Positions 11,847-23,904 of a stretch of 64,000 nucleotides of DNA are shown one piece after another. The notes under the pieces are model-generated. The model worked only from the letters and a program-made list of their open reading frames with translations. It made no database searches and was not told the origin of the DNA. The stretch spans positions 3,720,001 to 3,784,000 of the forward strand of contig JAMKCF010000019.1 in assembly GCA_023634235.1 (NCBI GenBank), in the 5' to 3' direction. Each line of letters begins with the position of its first letter. Position 1 is the first letter of the stretch. Both the position numbers and the translations under genes were made by a program. Source of the stretch: Pisaster brevispinus (taxonomy: Eukaryota; Echinodermata; Asteroidea; Forcipulatida; Asteriidae).

Positions 11847-12240
11847 AAGGTGGGAAAATAGTTTGGGGTTTTTGTCAGCGTAATGCTGATTTAAAGACCA
11901 AAACTATCAAGAAAGATACAATTAAAGTCACATGTGAAAGTTTCAGCTGAATTACAGCGTCAACCTGCTGAGAAAACGGCAAATACATTTTCACAAGAAC
12001 GTCGAATCCGTCCATATGTAGCGAGGTGACAGCAGATACCATCTCTGGCCGCAGCATTGGCTAACGGACACCAACCCTCAGAAATCTGAGAAACGATTCA
12101 TGCATGAATTGTTTCTCAGATTCAAATGTTTTTCGGTGAAAAATTGTCCAAACCATTTTACTTCAAAGGGAATCCTTTATACAGTTTATACTCCCAACAG
12201 CTGCAGTGCTTCTTACCAAGTAAGCTCAATTTTTTATGGT
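11847..12240. mobile_element. Decayed MITE with central hairpin
   Basis: Contains the centre aatctgagaaacgattcatg and catgaattgtttctcagatt, which pair with each other, and flanking segments (gcagtgcttcttaccaagta) resembling those at 14205-14235 (inverted) and 20925-20945. The ends are degraded. Confidence 0.45.
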
Positions 12241-13345
12241 CATTAATTTTTGGAGTAGTTAGCAACCCTACCTTTAAGTGAAGGTCGGCCTTCATTCACG
12301 AGCAGGGTCAATCCCCAATGGAAATATAAGAAGACTTTTCTTGTACATTATACTGGAAGCAATATCTGCATCGTTCGGTCCATTCAGAGTATTGCACACA
12401 AAATCTTGCAGACTTGCAACTTCTCAGCTGTTCAAGCAATTTCCTCTTTAAAAAAAAAGTGTTTTATGCCGGCAATTTTCCCATTTTTGGAAGTCAGTGG
12501 CATGCCGGATCTCAAAACGGGTGTTTGCATGTGAAGTTAAAAGCTCCAATAAACCCCTCGCATATGGCGTCACAAGACCCAAACAGCGCCCTCACTGAGG
12601 TCAATGAAGACCTGTCTTTGGTAATAGAGGTGTACGCGGCGTGTACATGCATGCACGCTTCTAGTGTTTGACCTCGATGGCGGCCAACGCAAGGGGTCTG
12701 TACGAACGCTTCAATGTGCAGGCTTTAGTAATTATGTAAACACGCTCTCTTAATTTGTCTCGACCTCTACCCTCTTTATACAAGCCACTTTTACAGTCAC
12801 ACGAATTTCCTGGGAGATTGCTAGGGAAGTTTGTTGGGCTTTTTCACACTAACCCGTGCAGACTTTAGGTAAAAAGCCATTTCCTCTAGAAATAGCTCCC
12901 CCTGCTTGTAAGGTTAAAATAGATCACCCCGAAGGTTAGCATCCTGCGTTTGCATTTTTCCCAAGGAAAATTGTATCAAGTCTGAAACGAACATGGAGTT
13001 GAAGGCTTTTTTTTTTTTACAAGACTGGTAATGATTGTAGGATTTATTTACATTGGTTAAATTTAGTCTGTTAGCTTTATACTGATTAAGAAGGTCGTAC
13101 TAGAACCATTTGTTTTCCCTGTAAAATATTTCCGTCTGAAATTAAGTCCTATTTGAGACAACTACCTGTAAACCTATATTTGAAAAAAACCACAACAGCT
13201 GATTTCATTTGTTACGACCTAAATGAACTGTGCATGGTTTTTCACTACTTTCTCCCGACTCACACAATGGATTAAGCCCAAATGTTCACAGGTTTGTTAT
13301 TTCAGGGGTGTGGTTGATCACACAAAACATGAACACATATTCTAT

Positions 13346-13530
13346 TTTTTGCATCCCTGTGGAGACATCTTTTGTTCTTTCCTTTTGTTCCTGTAGTTAA
13401 GAACCTCCCATAGACTTTGTACACAAAATTCCTTGTGGAGCAACCCAGTCTTTAGAATTTCCCTATGGAGACCCTTTGTTTTTCCTTTTCTGTTTTGTTC
13501 TCGGTCTCCATAAAGTAGTGAAAATGAAAT
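13346..13530. repeat. 185-bp dispersed repeat, copy 2
   Basis: Nearly identical to 8588-8772, with only a few substitutions near its right end (aaagtagtgaaaatgaaat against aaggtagtgaatatgaaat). Confidence 0.8.
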
Positions 13531-14149
13531 TACTGTGCGACTTTTTTTTTGTCAGCTCTACCAATCCTGTATAAATACCTTTTACATTTCCCCAGGAATT
13601 TCCTGGGTCTTGTTTTCCGGGCATTGACTCGGTAGTGTGAATAGGGATTTAAATGGTTACAGGACGTCCTTGGACTGTTTCAGGAACGTTGTCCACTGCT
13701 ATTCGTAAAAAACAAAGAACAAACAAAAAACAAACCAAAAATCATTCCTTACATTTTGAGAAATAGCAGTTGGTCGACGTCAATCTATAAAAAAATGGCT
13801 GCAATCGGTATTAAATGCTTTCAATAACTTGTTTGTCTTTTAGTCAATTTATAAAACTGAAATTCTGGGAAAAAGATTTATGAATTCAAAGTGTGTGTTT
13901 TTCTCCTCGCCCTAAATGTAAAGATTAGTTAAGGTAGGGTTCCGAATAAACTACGAAATGTATAAAATCTTGGATAAACTTGGCTTGGCAGTGGGAGTCT
14001 TTACTGTTGACTCTCTTAATGGTTTAATTGTTTGATTGTTTTATGTTTTCCTGGTCAGTGTTAAGGAAAACCCATTCAATTTCAATTGAAAATGAACCCT
14101 CGTTGCATCGGCATTTAACAGTCAAAAGAAGTCATTCAATTTCAATAGT

Positions 14150-14553
14150 TTAAAGGGAAGGTATACGTTTGGTAATCGCTCTTAAAATTAATGACAATAA
14201 ACATTTGACTTGGTTAGAAGTACAGCAGCTTTCGATGGTATAAAGCATTTTGAGAAACATTTCACTTCGAAGTAATGTGGTAAGGTAAAAAGATATCAGT
14301 TTTTATCCCCCAGATTTGAATCTGAGAAACGTTACTGTCAGATACGTTTCTCAGATTGCGTATTCCAATTATGGATTATTCTTCCTGCGTGGACACAACC
14401 GCTGCAGATTTTCGGCGATATCTCAAAAAAAAAACCGCGACAACCTTTTGAAATAAAATTTCCACGGGTTATTTTTTATGGTATGTATCTACAGTTATAT
14501 AGGATTAAAACAATCGAACGGTTCCCAAAACCAAAGGTATACGTTTCCTTTAA
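14150..14553. mobile_element. MITE with about 24-bp TIRs (TTAAAGG...GTATAC)
   Basis: The left end ttaaagggaaggtatacgtt and the right end (accaaaggtatacgtttcct then ttaa) are inverted repeats with few mismatches. The centre is the hairpin aatctgagaaacgttactgt followed by cagatacgtttctcagatt. An inverted relative lies at 20640-20955, and more distant ones at 11847-12240 and 59580-59985. Confidence 0.75.
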
Positions 14554-15159
14554 CATTCACTGGTCGAATTTTATTGATTTATTGATTTATTCCTTATCTT
14601 TTATCAGGATAACTCGTTCACAATCAATGTGGTCTCCCACGGGGCCCTGAGCACTCAAAATTGATAAAAATATAAATACATAAAAACAAGATATTCAAAT
14701 TTATTAGGTCTCAAAGATCACTCAATTTCATAAAAAGCCAGGCTGGTCGACCATTCAATTCCATCAATTGTAAACAGGTAGTAAAAAATTCAACTGAAAT
14801 GGTGAAAATGTACTTTTGAATGTCTATATAGGAAATAGAATGGCTGAAACAAACCTAAATGAGAAGAACGAGGTCATGTGTCAGCAAAAACGGAATTGAA
14901 TGAAATAGTAGCCAAAAGGAAACCCTAGTTTGACTGAACTCAGGAAAAATGCTCGATTTTAATCTGTGCTAATGAAATTGAACTATTTCTGCTTAAATTG
15001 GCCATGAAAATCTATATTACTATGATCATTTTGGGACATGCAAAAGAAATTGTTAAATTGTTCTTCATACTGGCGGTAACAAAGAATGTTTTTAGTTTTA
15101 TGTTTGTTGGGGTGTTCATTTTGTTTTTGTTTTTGTGGGGGTTGGGGGGGGGGGGTTGC

Positions 15160-15370
15160 TCGGTTGTACTTTACTTCAAGAAACTACTTATCAGAAGTGT
15201 AAGACGGACCAACTGTACTGTTAGTTTAATTAGTTGATGTACTCAACCATTTATTTATGCATTTTCCAAACGGGTAATTTTCCAATCTCAATTGTCCAAT
15301 TTTCAAATTGGAGAAGCTTGGGTGAAATTTCATCAATGTGCCCTCCAGTTTTACCATGGGTGAAGCCCCC
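15160..15370. repeat. Boundary repeat R1 of the tandem first-exon units
   Basis: Matches R2 (about 19145-19375) and R3 (about 24935-25165): ttgtactttac, atttagttga-type spacer, caaattggagaagcttgggt, gaaatttcatcaatgtg, ttaccatgggtgaagcccc. The 290 bp before R1 (about 14870-15160) also match the sequence before R3 (about 24610-24930). It marks the left end of the first unit. Confidence 0.7.
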
Positions 15371-17643
15371 CCCCAACCCCCCCATAAAAACACCCCCAAC
15401 AAACACACAACCAACAAACAAAACAAACGAACAAACAAACAACAACTTTTTAAAAACCCAAACACCCAAAAGTTAAAGAACAGACGACCCCCCACCCCCC
15501 ACCCAAAGGAAGGATAAATACGGCGAACCGTGTACAAACTTCTTCTGCATGATAGCGCCCTCTTTATGAGCAACCTCCTCGATCATTCCATGTTAATTTA
15601 CTTATAGGAGACCGAATCCCCGTTGATCAGATTTCCCTATATAGGACACCGGCATCTATGAACAAGCACAGTGTTTGTGGAGACTTATTAAGACCATTTT
15701 ATGAATTTCGAATTTATTTTTCTCATTAAAAAAACCAACAACCCCCCAAGCAGAAACAAAAACCTATCTATTTAATGTATTGAAATGATGCATTTTGCAG
15801 TTGGGGCTGCCCATACTTTTGCAAAAACCCCACCCCAAAACAAAAACAACAAACAGTCTCTATATAGTGGGTAACTTATGAAAACTTTCAAATTTAGTAA
15901 TAGCAGCCTGGTGCCAGCGTTTGTATGTTGCCGACATTAAAAAGCTGTTCAGCAGCAAATTTCTTTGCTGAGCGAGAAATGGGTAGGATGCCAGTCACAG
16001 CAATGTAATTTGTGCGGTATTTTGGCTGGTAACCTATTTCTGCCAAGCAAGATTTACTGTGCATAGCAAGTTTTGTTTTGCTTAATATTTATGCTTAAAA
16101 TTGGGCCTTGATTTGAACCAAATGCACAACCTTGCTCCGCATTCGTACTGGGGCGTTTTTTTTATCAGCAGTTGATACCGTTATTGAAGTTCACTTTGAG
16201 GCATCATAACTCAATTAAACTTATCAGACGTTATTTAGCTTTCGATTGCAACGTCACAGCCCGAGCTTTTGCCAACCGAGGTTGGAAAACTATGGGAAGC
16301 CATAAATGCAAAGCAAAAACAGATAGCCACAGTTTGTAACAATGTTACGCAATTTTAGTGTTGAGTTGGTTGAAAACAAAGCAACCAATCATGGGATGTA
16401 TTTTGTTTTTAAATTAAAAATTGCAGAAGTGTTGAATTGGGAACATGTTATCTGTTAACACGATTTAAAGTTTTGCTAACATTTGGCCGTCCATGCCAAC
16501 TAGGGCGGTTTGTTTACCAATAATGGCAAGGCCTGTATACCAGTGGGCAGAGGGTCTCCCAATGTTCCTCTACTTGAACACACAATAAATATATTTCCCT
16601 CTTGTAGACGAGCCTCTGTTTAGCCCGCACGTGCAAGTGCTGCTTGCCGATCGAGCCACTACTACCGGGACGCTGGCAGCGGAATTTTTTTTGTACACAA
16701 ACAAAAGGAAAACCCACAGTCTGTTCTACTTTTTATGCAAATTTGTGTCTGCCTCAATGATTTACACAATTTCACTGACAGGACATCAAGATTAAATGAT
16801 GTAGAATATACTTAATGAATATTTTAAAACTGAATCGAAAGTGAATACTGACATTTTGTCAGGGAAAAAACCCTTGCTGATGATGCAACTGAATTTAAAC
16901 TCGACCGTTTAGTTTCTGTGTTTATTACAGTTATGCGCCGTTTTCAGGATTCAGTTTCTTTTTAATACATGCAAATATTCATGTTCGGTGTTCTACACAA
17001 CGTTATGTTCTGTACACAACGTTATGTCAGGCTCTTCTATCAGTGAAATTGATGAGAATGAAAAAGTTGGAACGACGACGGGTTTTTCTATGTCTTTGTG
17101 TACACAACTCTGGGCTACCGGCGTCCCAGCAATGGCGGCCCGGCGTGCAGCACTTGAACGTATAAATTGGTCTAGAAGCAACCACCCCCCTTAAATCCTC
17201 TAAAGAATTCCCGAGATTCCAAGCACACAATGAAGACAAATTAGGAGGATGTATTACCTATGTATGGTCTGCCAATTTGGGAGTACAACATAAAATGGCA
17301 CTACATTAAGTAGTGATCCGAAGGTCTCTGCTTTTGTCATGTTCATCGATGCGATACTTTTTTTCTTATAATGGTATGACCCAGACACGGAAATAGAATG
17401 GGCGGTGATTTCATGGCTGTTTGGTTTCTCAAGTTCACGCCCAATAAACATACTACGTCCTTTTCAGGGTAGGCATACATACAGCTACGGACCCGACCTC
17501 TGGATCGGCAGCGAAGTGTCGAACTCGGGTGTAAAAGTATTTTATCAAATGACATCTTTTTCAGAGCTGTTTGTTGATGAGACAGTGATATTATACTATT
17601 CTCATTTGCTCTGGTGAATACCCTTGGTCACATAATCGGAACC
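15371..17643 (+). other. 5' flank of first exon copy A
   Basis: No ORF of substance. The blocks 15525-16160 and 16615-17640 recur upstream of copy B (about 21165-21835 and 21880-22857). Copy A has about 450 bp (16160-16615) that copy B lacks. The proximal 305 bp also occur before copy C. A TATA-like tataaatt lies at 17161. Confidence 0.6.
17161..17168 (+). promoter_or_regulatory. TATA-like element upstream of first exon copy A
   Basis: gaacgTATAAATTggtctag, 483 bp before the ATG and conserved at 22417 before copy B. It follows a conserved gcaatggcggcccggcgtgc, which includes a YY1-like AATGGCGGC. Whether transcription starts here is unknown; copy C lacks this block. Confidence 0.3.
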
Positions 17644-18687
17644 ATGGAGCGTAGACTGATGTTAACATTCGTACTCTTCGCATTGGTTCTTTGCCTCTAC
17701 TTTGACACTGCATCTGCACAGCGTACAGGGAACCTCTCTGCTTATAAGATATCAGCTTTCCACAATCCAGATATCAACGCCAAACTGAATCATGTTCTTC
17801 TGCATAACCAATCGGGTAATGTGTATATAGGGGCGGTTAATTCAATCTATCGACTCAACACCAATTTGGAACATCAGAGGAATGTCAGCACAGCATCCAA
17901 TGAATGTAGACGGAATTGTGTCAATCACAATAAAGTTCTGTTTGTTGAACCGCTGAGGAATGCACTGATTACCTGCGGAAGTTTCACTGGAAAATGTCAG
18001 CTTAAACATGTAGAGGAACTGACAGTTACCGGTGAGATTGATACTCGTGTAGCATCAGATGAAGATAAGACAACAATTAGCATCTTAGCACCTGGACCTG
18101 GGAATAGAGACTGGTTGTACGTTGCCGCTACATACACAAGTAGTTTTCCCAGAAATGCAGTTCCTCCAGTATCAAGGAGAATTTTGAATCGGGGTGTACC
18201 AAAAGCACAACTACTGTTTGCCAATGAAGACTCTCAAGTTAGTTTTAGTGGTACCTATAAGAGTAATCCTTTTGACATTACTTATGTGTATGGTTTTTCA
18301 TCAAAGGACTACGTTTATTTTGTCACTCATCAAACTGGCGTCTCCAAAGTGGTACGGGTTTGTCACCAGGCTAATGTGTTTGAGTCAGTCCGTCCAGACT
18401 TTGATTCTTACACAGAGATTACCATACAATGTGGCCAAGGATGGAGTGTGTATCCCTCGGCCCAAGCAGCTCATGTTGGACCAGCAGGTCCCGGCATCGC
18501 TGCGTCACTGGGAATTGATTCAAGTGACTTGATGTTGTATGCAGTCTTTACCAGGGAGGACAACTCAGCTCTCTGTATGTTCAGTATGAGCGACATAGAA
18601 GGTGCATTTCTTACTGCTGTTGGTAACTGCGTTAGGACTGGGGGAGACAGCGTCAGCTATCTGGAAGGAAGTAGATGTAATACCATT
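17644..18687 (+). CDS. Plexin-MET receptor first exon, copy A: signal peptide and Sema N-part
   Basis: 348 codons. ATG in a strong Kozak context (accATGg) chosen over the preceding in-frame open codons, because it begins the signal peptide MERRLMLTFVLFALVLCLYF with cleavage expected after TASA (residue 25). The rest is a Sema propeller: HVLLHNQSGNVYIGAVNSIY, a CRRNC pair, CGSFTGKCQL, FSSKDYVYFVTHQTG, YTEITIQCGQGW and the ALCMF strand, with nine cysteines. It ends in phase 0 at donor ATT|gtaagt and joins exon 2 (30367) in frame. Nothing resembling a furin RXK/RR site of MET is seen. Sema domains bind semaphorins in plexins and HGF in MET; the ligand here is unknown. It may be one of three alternative first exons. 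Confidence 0.85.
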
Positions 18688-19144
18688 GTAAGTTAGTTAA
18701 TAATATCAATCCGACAAATATGGTTATTTTTTACACACACATGTACAACTTACAATACTTGTGTTAGGGTCAGCGAAACATGTCTAAAATCACCCTTTGT
18801 GTAGATTGTCATCCAGACTCGGGTTGTGTATCCATAGGCGCGGATCCAATATTTTATTTCACGGGGGGGGGGGGGGGGGGGACACTCAATTTTTCCAAAC
18901 ATGATGCCGAGACCATTTAGTTAAATAACCAGAGGGAGCACTCTGGTCACATACATTTTTAACTTAGTTTAAATTGAGTTTTTGCTATTTTTGCTTTTAT
19001 TATTTTTTTCCTGGCGAAAAGGAGGGGTACGCACCCATCAAAATGCTGCTTCATTCGATCCACCTTCGTTTAAACCAATACCTATAAACTGAAGTCTACA
19101 GTTAATCGATCTTTGCCATAATTTTTTTAGATTGAGACGTTGTA

Positions 19145-19375
19145 AGTTGTACTTTACCAAAGTAAACCACTTGTCAGAAGTGCAAGACAGACCCCCAAAA
19201 TCTGTTCATTAAATTAGTTGACTCAACCATTTATTTATTCATTTTCCGAACTGTATGAATGGTCATGCACACGGGTAATTTTCAATCTCAATGGCCCAAA
19301 TTTCAAATTGGAAAAGCTTGGGTGAAATTTCATCAATGTGCCCCCCCAGTTTCACCATGGGTGAAGCCCCCTCCC
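19145..19375. repeat. Boundary repeat R2 between units A and B
   Basis: Shares ttaccaaagtaaaccacttg, catgcacacgggtaattttc, aatctcaatggcccaaattt and catgggtgaagcccc with R3, and a shorter form with R1. Confidence 0.75.
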
Positions 19376-20639
19376 TTGCAAAATATCAAACTAACAAACA
19401 AAAAAACACACTACCCGCAGCACCCCAAAACCAAATAACAAACGAGCCCCCCCCCCCAAAAAAAATATAAATAAATAAAGGAAAAAGGAGAAAGAAAGAA
19501 AAAGCTGTGCCCCTAACCCCCAGTTGCTTTGTTCTTCGAGTTGATCAATATTGTGGCAAAAATGGAAAAGGTAATCCTTATCAGAATAGTCAAGTAAGAG
19601 AAAGGAGCAATCATGTTCAAGTATACAATAATTTAAATATCTAGAAACAGAAACAAAGAAAAAACCAAAGGCTTTGATTATCATTGTTAAAAGTTGACGC
19701 CTCGGCAATTCTTGAACAGGAAACAAGTTTCACTCTTTCGTTTCACATAAATTTATAAGTCGTTCGTTTTTATTTGTTTGTTTGGTTGTGTTGTCGTTTT
19801 TTAACGAAATATCAACTGAAAAATCCACAATATTGCTCAATGGTGGAGCATGTTTCACATCACACAACCCATGCCCAATGTTTTATCATTTAAATGCCGC
19901 TTATGTGAACAGCGCCCTTATGTCATGTGATCACCATGTTCGCGTCTTCGTCGTGCAGCATGGCCGCGGCTAGCCTGAACATCTGACGTCACACTTCGAG
20001 GCTCGTGAATAACGCCAGATACCAGCCTTAACGGATGATGGCAGATGTACCTTTGACCTCGCATTCATTTTACACGAAGATTCGCAGTAAAATCATACGT
20101 ACATATACTCATAAAAACAACACGACATGATGTACACAACATTATGCAGACGTTGCATGCAAACGATTGAAAGGGCAAGCTGACAAACTACATTACTTCG
20201 ACCAATCATAACACAGATATCGAAAAACTTACGTCACAGCACGTTTATCGAATGAAATAATTGTACCCAATCCAATCATTGGGCCAGTAAGACCAGTGCC
20301 TGTCTTTGTCCTTGCGAATAAAGACGGGGGGGGGGGGGGGGGGTTCACCAGTCTACATGGCCGCAGTTGAAGGGAAGGGCGCGACATTGACTCCGAAAAA
20401 GTGCCCAAAACTCACTCGATGTGAACCCGATTTGTTGCGACATGTAGATATTTTAAAAGGTATACTCTGGTATGATGTCTTTTTATAAAATTGTGATATG
20501 TAAGTTTTAAAATGCGTCGTAGAAATTAGTGAAATATTTTTTAAACTGCTCAAGCTCGTTCTCAGGTCTAAGAAAAATACAGTTGTAGATGGCGCACTTC
20601 ACAATCCTTAGCACACATGCAGATCTGGCGTCAATTTAG

Positions 20640-20955
20640 GCAAAGTATACCTTTGGTTTTTGCAACCGTTTTATTGTTTTATTCCTATATAAATGTAGAT
20701 ATATATATGGTCGCGTTTTCTGAGATAGCGCTAAAGATCCGGAGCAAATAAATGTTCACGCAGGAAGAATGATCCCTAATTGGAATACACAATCTGAAAA
20801 ACGTTACTGACAGTAACGTTTCTCAGATTCAAATATTTTGGGTATAAAAAGTAATATCTTTTTCCATAACCCCAGTACTTCGAAGTGAAATGTTTCTTAA
20901 ACTGCATTATACTATCCAAAACTGCTGTACTTCTTACCTAATTTATACAGACCCT
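20640..20955. mobile_element. MITE, inverted relative of 14150-14553
   Basis: Begins gcaaagtatacctttggttt, contains the hairpin aaaaacgttactgacagtaa followed by cgtttctcagattcaaat, and the segment ctgctgtacttcttaccta. One end is degraded. Confidence 0.65.
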
Positions 20956-21164
20956 CTAAGGTTGAACTTGTTTCGGTTCTTGTGAAGAAAAACAAATAAT
21001 AATAAAATAAATAACACTTCTTCGAAACAGTGGATTTTTCTTTTTGACTTAAAAGAATTAAGATGTGAAAGTGTATTTTTTTGCCTGGATGGAGTGCCTG
21101 GTATTCCTACTGGTTATAAGTTTGGCAGTGTAAATTGTGCCGGTGTGGCAGGAGATTCTGTCCC

Positions 21165-22857
21165 CACCAATACGGCGAACCGTGAACAAACTTCTTCTGC
21201 GTGATAGCGCCCTCTTTATGAGCAACCTCCCGTTCGATCATTCCATGTTAATTTACTTATGGGAGACCGAATCCCCGTTGAACAGATTTCCCTATATAGG
21301 ACACCGGCATCTATATGAACAAGCACAGTGTTTGTGGAGACTTATTAAGACCATTTTATGAATTTCGAATTTTATTTTCCTCATTAAAAAAAACCCCAAC
21401 AACCCCCCAAGCAGAAACAAAAACCTATCTATTTAATGTATTGAAATGATGCATTTTGCAGTTAAGGCTGCCCATATTTTTTCAAAAAAAAAACCCCACC
21501 CCAAAACAAAAACAACAAACAGTCTCTATATAGTGGATAAACTTATGAAAACTTTCAAATTTAGTAATAGCAGCCTGGTGCCAGCGTTTGTATGTTGCCG
21601 ACTTTAAAAAGCTGTTCAGCAGCAAATTTCTTTGCTGAGCGAGAAATGAGTTGAGTGCCAGTCACATCAATGTAATTTGTATGGTATTTTGGCTGGTAAC
21701 CTATTTGTGCCAAGTAAGACTTTACTGTGCATAGCAAGTTTGTTGGCTTATTTATACTTTTTAAAATTGAGCCCTGATTTGAACCAAATGCACTACCTTG
21801 CCCTGTCAAAGGCGTCCATTTATCACTTGCATGCATTCGTATTTGCGCGTTTTTTGGGGCAGCAGTTGAAACAGCTTGTTTAGCCCCACGTGCAATTGCT
21901 GCTGGCCTAGCCCCTACTACCGGGACGCTGGCAGCGGAAGGGTTTGTACACAAACAAATGGAAAATCCACGGTCTGTTCTACTTTTTATGCAAATTTGTG
22001 TCTGCCTCAATGATTTACACAATTTCACTGACAGGACATCAAGATTAAATGATGTAGAATATACTTAATGAATAATTTAGAACTAAACCGAAAGTGGATA
22101 CTGAAATTATGTCGGGGAAAAAACCCTTGGTGATGCAGCAACTGATTTTAAACCAGTCCGTGCAGTTTCTGTGTTTATTACAGTTAATTATTGTATGCGC
22201 CGTTTTCAGGATTGAGTTTCTTTTTAATACATGCAAATACTCATGTTCGGTGTTGTACACAGTGTTATGTTCTGTACACAACGTTATGTCAGGCTCTTCT
22301 TTCAGTGAAATTGATGAGAATGAAAAAGTTGGAACGACGACGGGTTTTTCTATGTCTTTGTGTACACAACCCTGTGCTACCGGCGTCCCAGCAATGGCGG
22401 CCCGGCGTGCAGAACGTATAAATTGGTCTAGAGGGTGGTACGCCATGCTCCATACCGATCACAATGTATTGCTTATGCATGGTCTGCCAATTTGGGAGTA
22501 CAACATAAAATGGCACTACATTAAAGAAATCCGAGGGTCCCTGCTTTGGTCGTGTTCATCGATGCGATACATTCTTTTCTTATAATGGTATGACCCAGAT
22601 ACGGAAATAGAATGGATAATGATTTCATGGCCTTTAGGTTTTTCAAGTTCACACCCAATATAAATACTACGTCCTTTTCAGGGTAGTCTTATATACAGCT
22701 ACGAACCCGACGTCTAGATCGGCAGCGAAGTGTCGAACTCGGGTGTAAAAGTATTTTATCAGATGACATCTTTTTCAGAGCTGTTTGTTGATGAGACGGT
22801 GATATTATACTATTCTCATTTGCTCTGGTGAATACCCTTGGTCACATAATCGGAACC
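21165..22857 (+). other. 5' flank of first exon copy B
   Basis: Matches the flank of copy A over most of its length, from acggcgaaccgtgaacaaac to the ATG. A part of this block (gcaggagattctgtcccc through tagcgccctcttt) is itself related to 60110-60260, so it includes a dispersed repeat. A TATA-like tataaatt lies at 22417. The 155-codon minus-strand reading at 21561-22028 is within repeat sequence and looks non-genic. Confidence 0.6.
22417..22424 (+). promoter_or_regulatory. TATA-like element upstream of first exon copy B
   Basis: gaacgTATAAATTggtctag, 441 bp before the copy B ATG, in the same context as the copy A element. Only a sequence match. Confidence 0.3.
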
Positions 22858-23904
22858 ATGGAGCGCAGACTGGTATTAACATCCGTACTCTTCGCATTGG
22901 TTCTTTGCCTCTACTTTGACACTGCATCTGCACAGCGTACAGGGAACCTCTCTGCTTATAAGATATCAGCTTTCCATAATCCATATATCAACGCCAAACT
23001 GAATCATGTTCTTCTGCATAACCAATCGGGTAATGTGTATATAGGGGCGGTTAATTCAATCTATCGACTCAACACCAATTTGGAACATCAGAGGAATGTC
23101 AGCACAGCATCCAATGAATGTAGACGGAATTGTGTCAATCACAATAAAGTTCTGTTTGTTGAACCGCTGAGGAATGCACTGATTACCTGCGGAAGTTACA
23201 CTGGGCAATGTCAGCTTAGACATGTAGAGGAACTGACAGTTACCGGTGAGATTGATACTCGTGTAGCATCAGATGAAGATAAGACAACAATTAGCATCTT
23301 AGCACCTGGACCTGGGAATAGAGATTGGTTGTATGTTGCCACTACATTCACGAGTACTTTTCCAAGAAATACAGTTCCTCCAGTATCAAGAAGAATTTTG
23401 GATTGGGAAGTACCAAAAGCACAACTACTGTTTGCCAATGAAGACTCTCAAGTTAGTTTTAATAGAATTTATCTGATTACGCATTTTGACATTCCTTATG
23501 TGTATGGTTTTTCATCAAAGGACTACGTTTATTTTGTCACTCATCAAACTGGCCTCTCCAAAGTGGTACGGGTTTGTCACCACGATAATGTGTCCGAGTC
23601 CGCCCGTCCAGACTTTGATTCTTACACAGAGATTACCATACAATGTGGCCAAGGATGGAGTGTGTATCCCTCGGCCCAAGCAGCTCATGTTGGACCAGCA
23701 GGTCCCGGCATCGCTGCGTCACTGGGAATTGATTCAACTGACTTGATGTTGTATGCAGTCTTTACCAGGGAGGACAACTCAGCTCTCTGTATGTTCAGTA
23801 TGAGCGACATAGAAGGTGCATTTCTTACTGCTGTTGGTAACTGCATTAGGGGGACTGGGGGAGACAGCGTCAGCTATCTGGATCGAAGTACCTGTAATAC
23901 CATT
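22858..23904 (+). CDS. Plexin-MET receptor first exon, copy B
   Basis: 349 codons, same architecture as copy A: ATG in accATGg, signal peptide MERRLVLTSVLFALVLCLYF, Sema N-part, phase-0 donor ATT|gtaagt. By eye it differs from copy A by about 31 replacement and 9 silent differences and a one-codon insertion (IRGTGGD). Differences cluster at residues 160-215 (FTSTFPRNTVPP, LDWEVPK, and SFNRIYLITHFDIPYVYG in place of SFSGTYKSNPFDITYVYG), and at 241-249. No stop or frameshift, so it looks functional. It could be an alternative first exon of the downstream gene, or a duplicate used separately. Confidence 0.82.

Larger units (their letters stand above)
11269..14869. other. RBM25 3' UTR and intergenic DNA
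   Basis: No gene seen. Contents: a decayed MITE at 11847-12240; a dispersed segment at about 12545-12700 (catatggcgtcacaagaccc, cactgaggtcaatgaag) whose inverted relative lies at 63310-63450; the second copy of the 185-bp repeat; a better preserved MITE at 14150-14553; and plain AT-rich sequence. Confidence 0.6.
18688..21164. other. Spacer between first exon copies A and B
   Basis: No gene seen. After the donor, 18688-19130 matches the sequences after copies B and C. R2 follows. Further on are a poly-G run (20327-20342), a repeat at about 19965-20040 that recurs near 60250-60320, and an inverted MITE at 20640-20955. Confidence 0.6.

Noticed and set aside
17614..17643. Upstream start at GTG, giving ten more residues before the Sema signal peptide
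   Set aside because: GTG is not a normal start in animals, and the added residues would precede a good signal peptide. ATG at 17644 has a strong Kozak context; the same applies to copies B and C.
21561..22028. 155-codon minus-strand ORF
   Set aside because: It lies in sequence duplicated upstream of copy A, where the frame is not maintained, and parts recur as dispersed repeats. No domain is recognisable.
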